Shown piece by piece: positions 1-6,067 of a stretch of DNA of 9,983 nt; the stretch's first letter is position 1; every line of letters begins with the position of its first letter. Made by a program: the position numbers and the translations under genes. This stretch comes from JBJXGC01 sp046154545 (GTDB lineage Bacteria; Chloroflexota; Dehalococcoidia; Tepidiformales; Tepidiformaceae), in the NCBI GenBank assembly GCA_046154545.1, contig JBJXGC010000344.1:1-9983 (forward strand). Direction: 5' to 3'. The notes beneath the pieces were generated by a model, which searched no databases, was not told where the DNA came from, and saw only the letters and a list, made by a program, of their open reading frames with translations.

Positions 1-296
1 GGGTCGTGCACCAGCTCTGACCAGCGCTGGGCGATGGCGTCGATCGGCTGCGGTGGCGGCGTCCACGGTATCCCGCGGACGATCACCCCGCGGTTGGCGC
101 TGTACTCGACCAGTCCCTCGGCTTCGAGGCGGCGGAAGGCCTCCCGCACCGGTGTCTGGGAGACGCCCCATTGGGCCGCCACCTCTTCCTGCCGGAGGTG
201 TTGGCCGGGCTCGACCCGTCCCGACATGATGCCGTTCTGGAGCGACTCATAGACGGCGTCGGCCTTGGTTCGCCGTGGCGGGCGGTGGACGGTCAT
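1..296 (-). CDS. GntR-family transcriptional regulator, N-terminal part (gene continues beyond left edge)
   Basis: The visible 98 residues hold a winged helix-turn-helix of the GntR superfamily, a DNA-binding repressor or activator usually controlled by a small metabolite. Residues 10-75 show the family pattern: an amphipathic first helix (KADAVYESLQNGIMSGRVEPG), the recognition helix region (GVSQTPVREAFRRLEAEGLV), and a wing ending in NRGVIVRGI. This looks like the FadR branch. The ligand-binding domain lies mostly outside the window. The residues after the wing (PWTPPPQPIDAIAQRW) do not start like a typical FCD domain, so the effector domain type is open. The start is the ATG at 296-294. 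There is no Shine-Dalgarno before it, but a TATGCT box ends 6 nt upstream, which suggests a leaderless transcript. No target can be inferred from the neighbours. Confidence 0.85.
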   Translation of the reverse strand, partial: MTVHRPPRRTKADAVYESLQNGIMSGRVEPGQHLRQEEVAAQWGVSQTPVREAFRRLEAEGLVEYSANRGVIVRGIPWTPPPQPIDAIAQRWSELVHD

Positions 297-302
297 CGGA
301 CA

Positions 303-308
303 AGCATA
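303..308 (-). promoter_or_regulatory. Candidate -10 box (TATGCT) of the GntR gene, leaderless arrangement
   Basis: On the minus strand TATGCT ends 6 nt before the ATG at 296, so a start site about 7 nt downstream of the box would fall at the start codon. No clear -35 element is seen at 16-18 nt spacing. The lack of a ribosome-binding site agrees with a leaderless mRNA. Confidence 0.35.
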
Positions 309-351
309 CGCGCCTGGACGGTGGTGAGCGGCGACGGCGGGTCCCTTTAGG

Positions 352-376
352 GGCGCGTTGACCGGGAGCGCGCGCC
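352..376 (-). terminator. Weak hairpin between the secreted-protein gene and the GntR gene
   Basis: GGCGCG (352-357) pairs with CGCGCC (371-376) around a 13-nt loop, just downstream of the stop codon at 399-401 on the minus strand. There is no T-tract, so it is at best a weak or factor-assisted terminator. A second tiny inverted repeat, CCCTTTAGGG, lies at 343-352. Confidence 0.22.
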
Positions 377-398
377 TATGAATCCGCGGTCCTCACGC

Positions 399-1187
399 CT
401 ACTTCTTGCACTGGCTGCCGGCGCAGGGGATGTCGAAGGTCCCCTGGACGGAGACCTTCTTGAGGTTTTCGTCGTCGTCCAGCGAGGCCTCGGTGGCGTT
501 GAACGAGAAGCTGCCGGAGATGAGGCCCGTGGTGAAGGAGTCGATCGTCAGCCGCCCGGGCTCGTTGACCTCGTAGATGGTCGTGCCAACTGTCAGGAGA
601 GCGCTGAACTGGCCGCGGGCCGGGTCGTCGTCGAAGAGCCCGCCTGGGGCGATCACATAGCTCCTGGGGCCGAAGGGCACGTCGGCATAGGTCGAGTCGG
701 GTGACGGCGCGATCGTGACGGTGACCTCGCCGTTGGCGAGGCGACCGCCGCAATGCAGCAGCAGGAGCGCGCCGATAGGGCCGCCGGCCTGGTTGATCCG
801 GTCGGCTGTGTAGACCCAGTAGTCCGTCTCCACGGCGCTGCGATTCGCCCGGTCCGTGATGCTGCCCTGCTGCGACCCGGTGACCTGGACGACGCAAACT
901 TCTTTGCTGACCGCCGGCGAGGTCGCTGCTGCCGGCGGAGGGGTGTTCGCCCCCGCCGCCGCCGCTGTTGCCTGTTGGGTCGCGGCGGCGGGTGAGGTTG
1001 CGGCCGTGGTAGTGCTCGCAGCGGTTGCCTCCGCGGAGGGGCTCGCCTCGCCAGGGGCGGGGGAGGCGGTGTCTGGCGTCCTGGTCGTCGCCCTGTCCCG
1101 AAGCGACGTGTCGTCGCCGCCGCCGCAGGTGGCCCCAAGCACGGCCGCGCCAAGGATTAGAAACACGAGAACGGTGGAGCGGGTCAT
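399..1187 (-). CDS. Hypothetical secreted or lipid-anchored protein with Ala/Thr/Pro-rich linker
   Basis: 262 residues. Residues 1-20 are a signal peptide (MTRSTVLVFLILGAAVLGAT) followed by C21-GGGDD. This resembles a lipoprotein cleavage site, although Thr at -1 and Gly at -3 depart from the usual lipobox. Residues 25-93 are a low-complexity Ala/Thr/Pro/Ser stretch typical of a linker holding a domain away from the membrane. The C-terminal domain (about 95-262) looks like a beta-rich fold with GSFSFNATEAS near its end. It carries four cysteines (98, 146, 255, 260) that could form two disulfides outside the cell. I do not recognise a named family. The ATG at 1187 is supported by AAGAGGTAG about 5 nt upstream and by a recognisable promoter. 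The linker DNA is highly repetitive GC, so overlapping frames look open but are not credible genes. Confidence 0.75.
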   Translation of the reverse strand: MTRSTVLVFLILGAAVLGATCGGGDDTSLRDRATTRTPDTASPAPGEASPSAEATAASTTTAATSPAAATQQATAAAAGANTPPPAAATSPAVSKEVCVVQVTGSQQGSITDRANRSAVETDYWVYTADRINQAGGPIGALLLLHCGGRLANGEVTVTIAPSPDSTYADVPFGPRSYVIAPGGLFDDDPARGQFSALLTVGTTIYEVNEPGRLTIDSFTTGLISGSFSFNATEASLDDDENLKKVSVQGTFDIPCAGSQCKK

Positions 1188-1206
1188 GGGCTACCTCTTG
1201 CGAAAC

Positions 1207-1235
1207 ATTGTCGGTACACGGGCATAAGGTGGCAA
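1207..1235 (-). promoter_or_regulatory. Sigma-70-like promoter for the secreted-protein gene
   Basis: On the minus strand a -35 TTGCCA (1235-1230; 5 of 6 to TTGACA) is followed after exactly 17 nt by a -10 GACAAT (1212-1207; 4 of 6 to TATAAT). Transcription would start near 1200 and give a leader of about 13 nt that still contains the AGAGGTAG ribosome-binding site before the ATG at 1187. Confidence 0.5.
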
Positions 1236-1257
1236 CGAGCGCTGACGGCGGCGGGCG

Positions 1258-1263
1258 TATAGT
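1258..1263 (+). promoter_or_regulatory. Candidate -10 box (TATAGT) for the small membrane ORF, leaderless arrangement
   Basis: TATAGT matches TATAAT at 5 of 6 positions and ends 8 nt before an ATG at 1272, which has no Shine-Dalgarno. It diverges from the promoter at 1207-1235. No convincing -35 is visible. Confidence 0.35.
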
Positions 1264-1271
1264 TGCCGTAC

Positions 1272-1454
1272 ATGCCGGACCTGGATGACTACCGCACGCG
1301 CTTTGAGTTAAACGAGTAGGACGTGCTCGCGCCCGTGCAACAGCGCCGCCGGCGCCTCAGTCGCGGTCCTGTTCGCGCGGAGTCACTCCTCGCCGGGGCC
1401 GGCATCCTGTTCTTCGGTGTCGCCGTCGGCTGGAACCTCCTGCGGTTCATCTGA
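1272..1454 (+). pseudogene. Small single-helix membrane protein ORF interrupted by an in-frame TAG
   Basis: From the ATG at 1272 the frame codes 15 residues (MPDLDDYRTRFELNE), then TAG at 1317-1319. It continues open for 44 more codons (GAC at 1320-1322, then 43) to TGA at 1452-1454. The downstream part has a basic segment (QQRRRRLSRGPVR) and a hydrophobic helix (LLAGAGILFFGVAVGWNLL), an Nin-Cout-like single membrane anchor. The acidic start, basic middle and helix read like one protein of about 60 residues in which a GAG (Glu) became TAG. Alternatively, translation restarts at GTG 1323-1325 or GTG 1335-1337 to give a protein of about 40 residues. I do not recognise a family. Bases 1455-1569 beyond it hold nothing I can support. 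Confidence 0.4.
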
Positions 1455-1568
1455 CGGAGCGCGCGCTTGTGCCTGCTTCACCGGCGTGCTCGCCCGTGTC
1501 GCGCCATCGGGCTCGCGGTCGTGGCCTTGGGGGGGTGGTCGTCAATGTCCCGCGTTTCCGTCCGACGT

Positions 1569-1602
1569 GGGCAGGCCCGCCTTCAGGCGCCCGGGCCTGC
1601 CC
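1569..1602 (+). repeat. Strong 11-bp GC hairpin upstream of the cimA leader
   Basis: GGGCAGGCCCG (1569-1579) pairs perfectly with CGGGCCTGCCC (1592-1602) around a 12-nt loop that can itself pair CC with GG. No T-tract follows, so it is not a canonical intrinsic terminator. It sits immediately upstream of the TATCGT box at 1608-1613. It may insulate cimA from upstream transcription or bind a protein. Confidence 0.45.
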
Positions 1603-1607
1603 CGTGC

Positions 1608-1613
1608 TATCGT
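1608..1613 (+). promoter_or_regulatory. Candidate -10 box (TATCGT) of the cimA leader transcript
   Basis: TATCGT ends 6 nt before a GTG at 1620, the same geometry as the TATGCT box of the GntR gene. The -35 position falls inside the hairpin at 1569-1602 and shows no good hexamer. A transcript from here would carry a 5' region of about 155 nt before cimA. Confidence 0.3.
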
Positions 1614-1619
1614 AGCTGC

Positions 1620-1685
1620 GTGATCTCCTCGACTCTTTCGCCGGTGATATTCTCCCCGCGGCCATCCCGCGGGGGCGGCATTTAG
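1620..1685 (+). CDS. Possible leaderless leader peptide upstream of cimA (21 codons)
   Basis: A GTG positioned where the transcript from TATCGT would begin opens a 21-codon frame ending in TAG at 1683-1685. The peptide starts VISSTLSPVIF and ends GGGI. It has three Ile codons (ATC, the rare ATA, and ATT as the last sense codon) and two Val codons. The stop lies in the loop of a hairpin (1674-1692). An Ile-sensing attenuator would suit an isoleucine-pathway gene, but there is no run of Ile codons. The evidence is position and structure only. Confidence 0.2.
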   Translation: MISSTLSPVIFSPRPSRGGGI

Positions 1686-1692
1686 CGCCGCC
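1654..1692 (+). repeat. Two adjoining GC hairpins in the cimA leader
   Basis: CCCCGCGG (1654-1661) pairs with CCGCGGGG (1667-1674) around CCATC. GGCGGC (1674-1679) pairs with GCCGCC (1687-1692) around ATTTAGC. They share base 1674 and the G-rich strand 1669-1679 can pair either way, so alternative folds are possible, as in attenuators. No T-tract follows either stem. Confidence 0.4.
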
Positions 1693-1731
1693 GGTAGCCG
1701 GCCCTCCGTCCGACGCTCCGCTCGATAGCCG

Positions 1732-1759
1732 CCCGGGAACACGCCACGGTACTCCCGGG
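1732..1759 (+). repeat. Inverted repeat just before the cimA start
   Basis: CCCGGGA (1732-1738) and TCCCGGG (1753-1759) can form a 7-bp stem with a 14-nt loop. It ends 4 nt before the weak ribosome-binding site GGGGA (1764-1768) of cimA. It may modulate ribosome access or be an operator. Confidence 0.35.
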
Positions 1760-1774
1760 ACATGGGGACTGACC

Positions 1775-3364
1775 ATGCCTACTGATCGTGTCCAGATCTA
1801 CGACACTACCCTCCGCGACGGTTCGCAGATGGAGGGCATCTCGCTCTCCGTCGAAGACAAGCTCCGGATCACACGGAAGCTCGACGAGCTGGGCCTCCCG
1901 TGGGTCGAGGGCGGCTTTCCCGGTTCGAACCCGAAGGACGCCGAGTACTTTCGCCGCCTGCCCGAACTGAAGCTGAAGCAGGCGAAGGTGAGCGCCTTCG
2001 GGGGCACGCGCAAGCCGAACTCAACGTGCGAGACCGACCCGAACATCCAGTCCATGGTGGCGGCGGGGACGCCCGGGATCACCCTCGTCGGCAAGGCGAG
2101 CATGTACCAGGTGCGCGAGATCCTCGAGACCAGCGCCGAAGAGAACCTGGCGATGATCACCGAGACCGTCCGCTACTTTAAGCAGCTTGGCAAGACCGTC
2201 TTCTTCGACGCCGAGCACTTCTTCGACGGGTACGGTGATGACCCAGATTATTCGCTCCAGTGCCTCGCGACTGCGGCCCGGGCGGGGGCTGACGCCCTCG
2301 TCCTCTGCGACACGAACGGGGGCATGACCACCTTTCAGATGCTCCGCGCGATCGATGCGGTGCAGCACCGGATGAACGACGTGCGGCTGGGGATTCATTG
2401 TCATAACGACGCCGGCCTGGCCGTTGCCAACAGCATGGCGGCGGTTGAAGCGGGCGTCTGGCAGGTCCAGGGCTGTGTGAACGGCTGGGGTGAGCGGTGC
2501 GGCAACACCGACATCCTGACGATGATCGCGAACCTGAAGCTGAAGATGGGCCTCGACGTGATCGAGGATGAGCAATTGGCGCGGCTGACCGAGGTCGCCA
2601 CCTACGCGAATGAACTCGCGAATCTGGTGCCGAACAACCAGGCGCCGTATGTGGGGGCCAGCGCGTTCGCCCATAAGGCGGGCTACCACGTTGCTGGCGT
2701 CATGAAGCACGAGGAGGCCTACCAGCACATCGCCCCGGCCGCGGTGGGGAACGTCAGCCGGGTGCTCGTGAGCGAACTCTCTGGCCAGCGGAACATCCTC
2801 CGCAAGCTGGACGAGCTGGGGATTGACTACCCATTCAGCCAGGACGAGATCAAGAAGCTCCTCGAAACGGTCAAGCAGAAGGAATCGGAGGGCTACCAGT
2901 ACGAGGGGGCGGAGGCGAGCTTCGAGCTGCTCGTGCGGCGGACCATGCCGGGCTACCATCAGCCGTTCGAACTCGAGGACTTCGTCATCGTCGAACGCCG
3001 CCGGGCCAGCCACGACCGCACCCAGCTCAACGAGATGCTGGCGGAGGCGATCGTGAAGCTGCGGGTAGACGACCAGCTCGAGCAGACGGCCGCCGAGGGT
3101 AACGGGCCGGTGAACGCGCTCGACCTCGCCGTCCGTAAAGCGTTGAAGCCGTTCTACCCGGGCCTGGCTGAGGTGAAGCTGGTGGACTACAAAGTGCGCA
3201 TCCTCGACAGCCAGGAGGCGACCGGCGCCCGCGTCCGGGTGCTGCTGGAGAGCACCGACGGGGTGCGGTACTGGACCACGGTGGGCAGCAGCACGGACAT
3301 CATCGAGGCGAGCTGGCTGGCGCTGGCGGATGCGCTGGAGTTCGCGCTTACCGGCGAGAGCTGA
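1775..3364 (+). CDS. cimA: (R)-citramalate synthase
   Basis: 529 residues, the usual length of the family. It condenses pyruvate and acetyl-CoA to (R)-citramalate, the first step of the threonine-independent route to 2-oxobutyrate and isoleucine, in the cytoplasm. The HMGL-like catalytic barrel shows YDTTLRDGSQ (9-18), GGFPGSNPKD (46-55), HCHNDAGLAVANS (208-220, metal-binding histidines) and the glycine-rich GCVNGWGERCGNTDI (233-247). A linker follows, and the C-terminal LeuA-type allosteric domain (about 375-527) is the site where isoleucine inhibits in this family. GGFPGSNPKD and the overall length favour CimA over 2-isopropylmalate or homocitrate synthase. The ATG at 1775 follows a weak GGGGA at 6-nt spacing. 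An ATG at 1762 is out of frame. No other branched-chain gene is in the window. A structured leader lies upstream. Confidence 0.93.
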   Translation: MPTDRVQIYDTTLRDGSQMEGISLSVEDKLRITRKLDELGLPWVEGGFPGSNPKDAEYFRRLPELKLKQAKVSAFGGTRKPNSTCETDPNIQSMVAAGTPGITLVGKASMYQVREILETSAEENLAMITETVRYFKQLGKTVFFDAEHFFDGYGDDPDYSLQCLATAARAGADALVLCDTNGGMTTFQMLRAIDAVQHRMNDVRLGIHCHNDAGLAVANSMAAVEAGVWQVQGCVNGWGERCGNTDILTMIANLKLKMGLDVIEDEQLARLTEVATYANELANLVPNNQAPYVGASAFAHKAGYHVAGVMKHEEAYQHIAPAAVGNVSRVLVSELSGQRNILRKLDELGIDYPFSQDEIKKLLETVKQKESEGYQYEGAEASFELLVRRTMPGYHQPFELEDFVIVERRRASHDRTQLNEMLAEAIVKLRVDDQLEQTAAEGNGPVNALDLAVRKALKPFYPGLAEVKLVDYKVRILDSQEATGARVRVLLESTDGVRYWTTVGSSTDIIEASWLALADALEFALTGES

Positions 3365-3377
3365 CCGGTGATTACAC

Positions 3378-3653
3378 ATGCGTGAGAGCCACCACAGCCC
3401 AAAGGCCAATGATGCCATCCGGACGACGCAGCCCGTTGCCAGCGACGTTGTTGAAGGATTGGTCTATCCAGAGGGAACTCTCGGCGGGATCGTGGAAGTC
3501 TGGGACGAGCCGGAGCGATACTGTGTCGATCTTGCTGTCGCCGATGGGTCGCTGGCTGGGGGACTTCGGTATGACAACGTCATCCTTCGGCCGGGTCAGT
3601 TTGCCGTCGTCGGTCACGGCGCCGGGGAGCCTTCCGCGGCACGAGCTGGGTAA
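3378..3653 (+). CDS. Small hypothetical protein, DUF4926-like
   Basis: 91 residues starting 13 nt after the cimA stop. The middle section (PEGTLGGIVEVWDEPERYCVD, then DLAVADGSLAGGLRYDNVILRP) follows the pattern of DUF4926 proteins: Gly-rich turn, IVEV strand, a YxVD strand, a dG turn and a final LRP. These are small beta proteins of unknown function, sometimes encoded beside toxin-like genes. The match is by eye only. The DNA here has visibly more A/T than cimA or the genes to the right, which may reflect acquisition. The ribosome-binding site is weak, so expression may depend on cimA read-through. Open frames on the opposite strand (3372-3617) and in the +1 frame look like shadows. The gene converges on the transporter gene, whose stop is 18 nt away. 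Confidence 0.42.
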   Translation: MRESHHSPKANDAIRTTQPVASDVVEGLVYPEGTLGGIVEVWDEPERYCVDLAVADGSLAGGLRYDNVILRPGQFAVVGHGAGEPSAARAG

Positions 3654-3671
3654 CAGCCGGCGGCCGCTGCT

Positions 3672-4802
3672 TCAGACGAAGAGGAGCACCGCGGGCACCG
3701 CGACGATCACCGAGAGGAACACGCCCAGGTTCCGCGGCTTGGCGGTGACCCACCCCGAAGTCCCCAGGATCGCCCGGGAGTACGGCCCATAGAAGGCCGC
3801 CAGGATCAGGAGCGAGATGGCGGCGACGGAGACCATCTCGGTCAGCACCACCGTGAAGGCTCGGTCGCCGCCAAGGAGGACTGAGGCGAAGAGGGTATCG
3901 ATGAAGGTCGTGATGTTGGCGCCCATCACGTAGGGGATGATGTTGTCACGCCGCACGTACCCCTTGAGGGCGAGCGGGACCAACACGGTCAGGGAGATCG
4001 AGACGCTCATCGTGAGGGTGGTGATGGCGCAGCCCATAAGGAACATCAGTGGGCGGCGGTGGAGGAAGTGGAGGGCGCGCTCGATGCCCTCGGCTTCGGA
4101 CTGGAGCTGCGGGAGGGCGCGATCGAAGAGGGTGAAGCTGGCCATCAGGATGCCAACACCCGCGACGAAGACGAGGCCATCGGGAAGGAGGTCGCGGAGC
4201 CAGGTGACGGGCGGGCCGTAGGTGCTGTCGATGATGTCCAGGAGGCCCGCCGGGGTCGCGAACTGGACGGGGTCGAGCCAGCCAAAGTGGAGCACGGCGA
4301 GGCCGAGGAGGATGGCCGGCCCCTGCGTGGTGAACGTCGTGAGGAGCGCGATCACGCCGATCGAGAGCCCGTCCGCATTGCGCTTGCCGCGGAGGTAGAG
4401 GACGAACCCGACGGCGAGGACGATGAAGGAGGCGCCCAGGCGTGAGCCACCAACAACAGCGAACGCCTCGGTTTCGCTGAAGGTGCCGCCGGCGAGGAGG
4501 GAGATGCCTATCGCGGCGACGGGCGACCCGCTAAGGACGATATAGGCGAAGAGCCAGCCGAATCCGACGGTGTTGAGTGGGCCGCTTACGTTCAGGTCCG
4601 CGAGGAGCGGGACGAGGCTCTTGGCGCCGGCCTTGATGGTCTGCAAAGCGAGGATGAAGACGAGGATGCCTGCGATCGCGAAGAACGACCGGGCCGAGAT
4701 CCGGTAGGGACGAAGGAGCCGGTGGGGGCGGGCCTTCGGCGCCGCCAGGTTGAGGGCGGGAAGCCTTGGCGCCGCCGACTCGGCCGGTTCGGGCGAACTC
4801 AT
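3672..4802 (-). CDS. Na/Pi-cotransporter-like multi-pass membrane protein, candidate sulfate importer
   Basis: 376 residues with about eight or more hydrophobic segments, beginning at residues 40-58 after a Pro/Arg-rich cytoplasmic tail. Two internal repeats resemble the Na/Pi cotransporter (PF02690) halves. The first spans 88-138 with SGSP (91-94) where QSSS is usual and GGSRLGAS (118-125) where GANIGTT is usual. The second is at 264-312 with SVSIS (266-270) and GANITT (294-299). The signature Gln-Ser-Ser-Ser is thus missing in both halves, suggesting a changed substrate. Its ATG overlaps the cysN stop by 4 nt (ATGA), so translation is coupled to cysN. With no SulP, CysP, CysZ or ABC sulfate importer in view, sulfate uptake is the natural inference. 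Fold assignment is moderate; substrate is inferred from context only. Phosphate or another anion remains possible. Confidence 0.72.
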   Translation of the reverse strand: MSSPEPAESAAPRLPALNLAAPKARPHRLLRPYRISARSFFAIAGILVFILALQTIKAGAKSLVPLLADLNVSGPLNTVGFGWLFAYIVLSGSPVAAIGISLLAGGTFSETEAFAVVGGSRLGASFIVLAVGFVLYLRGKRNADGLSIGVIALLTTFTTQGPAILLGLAVLHFGWLDPVQFATPAGLLDIIDSTYGPPVTWLRDLLPDGLVFVAGVGILMASFTLFDRALPQLQSEAEGIERALHFLHRRPLMFLMGCAITTLTMSVSISLTVLVPLALKGYVRRDNIIPYVMGANITTFIDTLFASVLLGGDRAFTVVLTEMVSVAAISLLILAAFYGPYSRAILGTSGWVTAKPRNLGVFLSVIVAVPAVLLFV

Positions 4803-6067
4803 ACCGCGGCGCCCGGCGCCGCTTCGCGCACCATGCCCGCGGCGACGGTCAGGCGGGTCGAAGGGTCGATCAGGATGAAGCTACCGGTATCGCGGCTAAC
4901 GACGTACGGATCGACAAAGACGGGCTCCAGCGTGCGGATGGTGACGCGGCCGATGTCGTTCAGGGCCATCGTCTCGGGGCTTGCCGTGCGTTCGAAGCTC
5001 TCGACTTCGAGCCGGTCGTCGATGGACTCGACGATGCACTTTACGCGCCGGGTGGTGTGCTTCACCCAGAACTGCTGACGAGGGCGGAGCGGCGTGCCGT
5101 CGCTCATCCAGCAGAGGTCGGCGGTGAAGCGTGTGGCCGTTGGTGCAGGCTCGTTCGCATCGACGATCATGTACCCGCGGCCGACATCGAGTTCGTCGGC
5201 GAGCCGCACGATGACGGCGTCGCCACTCTCGGCGCAATCGACGGTTCGTTCGAACCGATCGATCCCGGCTATCGTGGTCTGCACCCCGAGGGGGAGGACC
5301 GTCACCTTCGCCCCAACCTCCAGCCGGCCTGCGGCGACCGTGCCCGCGTAGCCGCGGTAGTCGTGGTACTCGTCCGTGTGCGGGCGCACCACATACTGGA
5401 CGGGGAAGCGGAGGGCGGCGTGGCGGGCGCGGTCGGCGACTTCAACGGATTCGAGGAACTCGAGGAGGGTCGGCCCTTCGTACCAGGGCATGCTGTGGCC
5501 GCGTTCGACGATGTTCTCCCCGGTCACCGCTGCCATCGGGACGACGGTGACCGTTTCGACGCCAAGGTGGGCGGCCACGGGGCGGAACTCCGCCTCGATC
5601 TCCAGGAGGCGAGCCTCGGACCAGCCCACGAGGTCCATCTTGTTCACGCAGAGCACCAGGTGGCGGATGCCGAGCAGGGCCGTGATGGCTGAGTGGCGCC
5701 GGGTCTGCTCGATGATTCCTTTGCGGGCATCGGCCAGGATGAGCGCGAGGTCGGCGGTGGAGGCGCCTGTCACCATGTTGCGGGTGTACTGCACATGGCC
5801 GGGCGAGTCGGCGATGATGAATTTGCGCTTCGGCGTCGCGAAATAGCGATAGGCCACGTCGATCGTGATGCCCTGCTCACGCTCGGCCCGTAGTCCATCG
5901 GTGAGGAGGGCGAGGTTGACGGCGTCGAGGCCCTGGGCCTCGCTGGCCCGCTCGATGCTGACCATGGTGTCCTCGAAGACCTGCTTACTGTCGTAGAGCA
6001 GACGGCCGATGAGGGTGCTCTTGCCGTCATCGACGGAGCCGGCGGTGGCGAGGCGTAGGAGGTCCAT
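4799..6067 (-). CDS. cysN: Sulfate adenylyltransferase subunit 1, GTPase (CysN)
   Basis: 422 residues. This is the EF-Tu-like GTPase subunit that drives CysD in making APS from sulfate and ATP. The G domain shows the P-loop GSVDDGKST (10-18), switch I region REQGITID (63-70), DSPGH (87-91) and NKMD (142-145). Two beta-barrel domains follow, with FPVQYVVRP and the segment FWVKHTTRRVKCIV typical of CysN. It ends without an APS-kinase fusion; cysC is a separate gene at 7792-8352. The ATG shares its A with the TGA of cysD (TGATG), so the two subunits are translationally coupled, and the downstream transporter is coupled in turn. The start is fixed by this overlap and by the P-loop lying only 10 residues in. 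Confidence 0.96.
   Translation of the reverse strand: MDLLRLATAGSVDDGKSTLIGRLLYDSKQVFEDTMVSIERASEAQGLDAVNLALLTDGLRAEREQGITIDVAYRYFATPKRKFIIADSPGHVQYTRNMVTGASTADLALILADARKGIIEQTRRHSAITALLGIRHLVLCVNKMDLVGWSEARLLEIEAEFRPVAAHLGVETVTVVPMAAVTGENIVERGHSMPWYEGPTLLEFLESVEVADRARHAALRFPVQYVVRPHTDEYHDYRGYAGTVAAGRLEVGAKVTVLPLGVQTTIAGIDRFERTVDCAESGDAVIVRLADELDVGRGYMIVDANEPAPTATRFTADLCWMSDGTPLRPRQQFWVKHTTRRVKCIVESIDDRLEVESFERTASPETMALNDIGRVTIRTLEPVFVDPYVVSRDTGSFILIDPSTRLTVAAGMVREAAPGAAV

Noticed and set aside
1569..1774. T-box riboswitch upstream of cimA
   Set aside because: No TGGNACCGCG-like T-box sequence, no AG-box or specifier stem could be found, and the hairpins lack a terminator T-tract.
2021..3418. 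465-codon open frame on the minus strand across cimA
   Set aside because: It is antisense to a clear citramalate synthase, is rich in Arg/His/Pro as expected from GC codon bias, and shows no domain or ribosome-binding site.
4766..5692. 308-codon open frame on the plus strand across cysN
   Set aside because: Antisense shadow of the cysN coding frame with low-complexity Arg/Ala/Gly composition and no recognisable motif.
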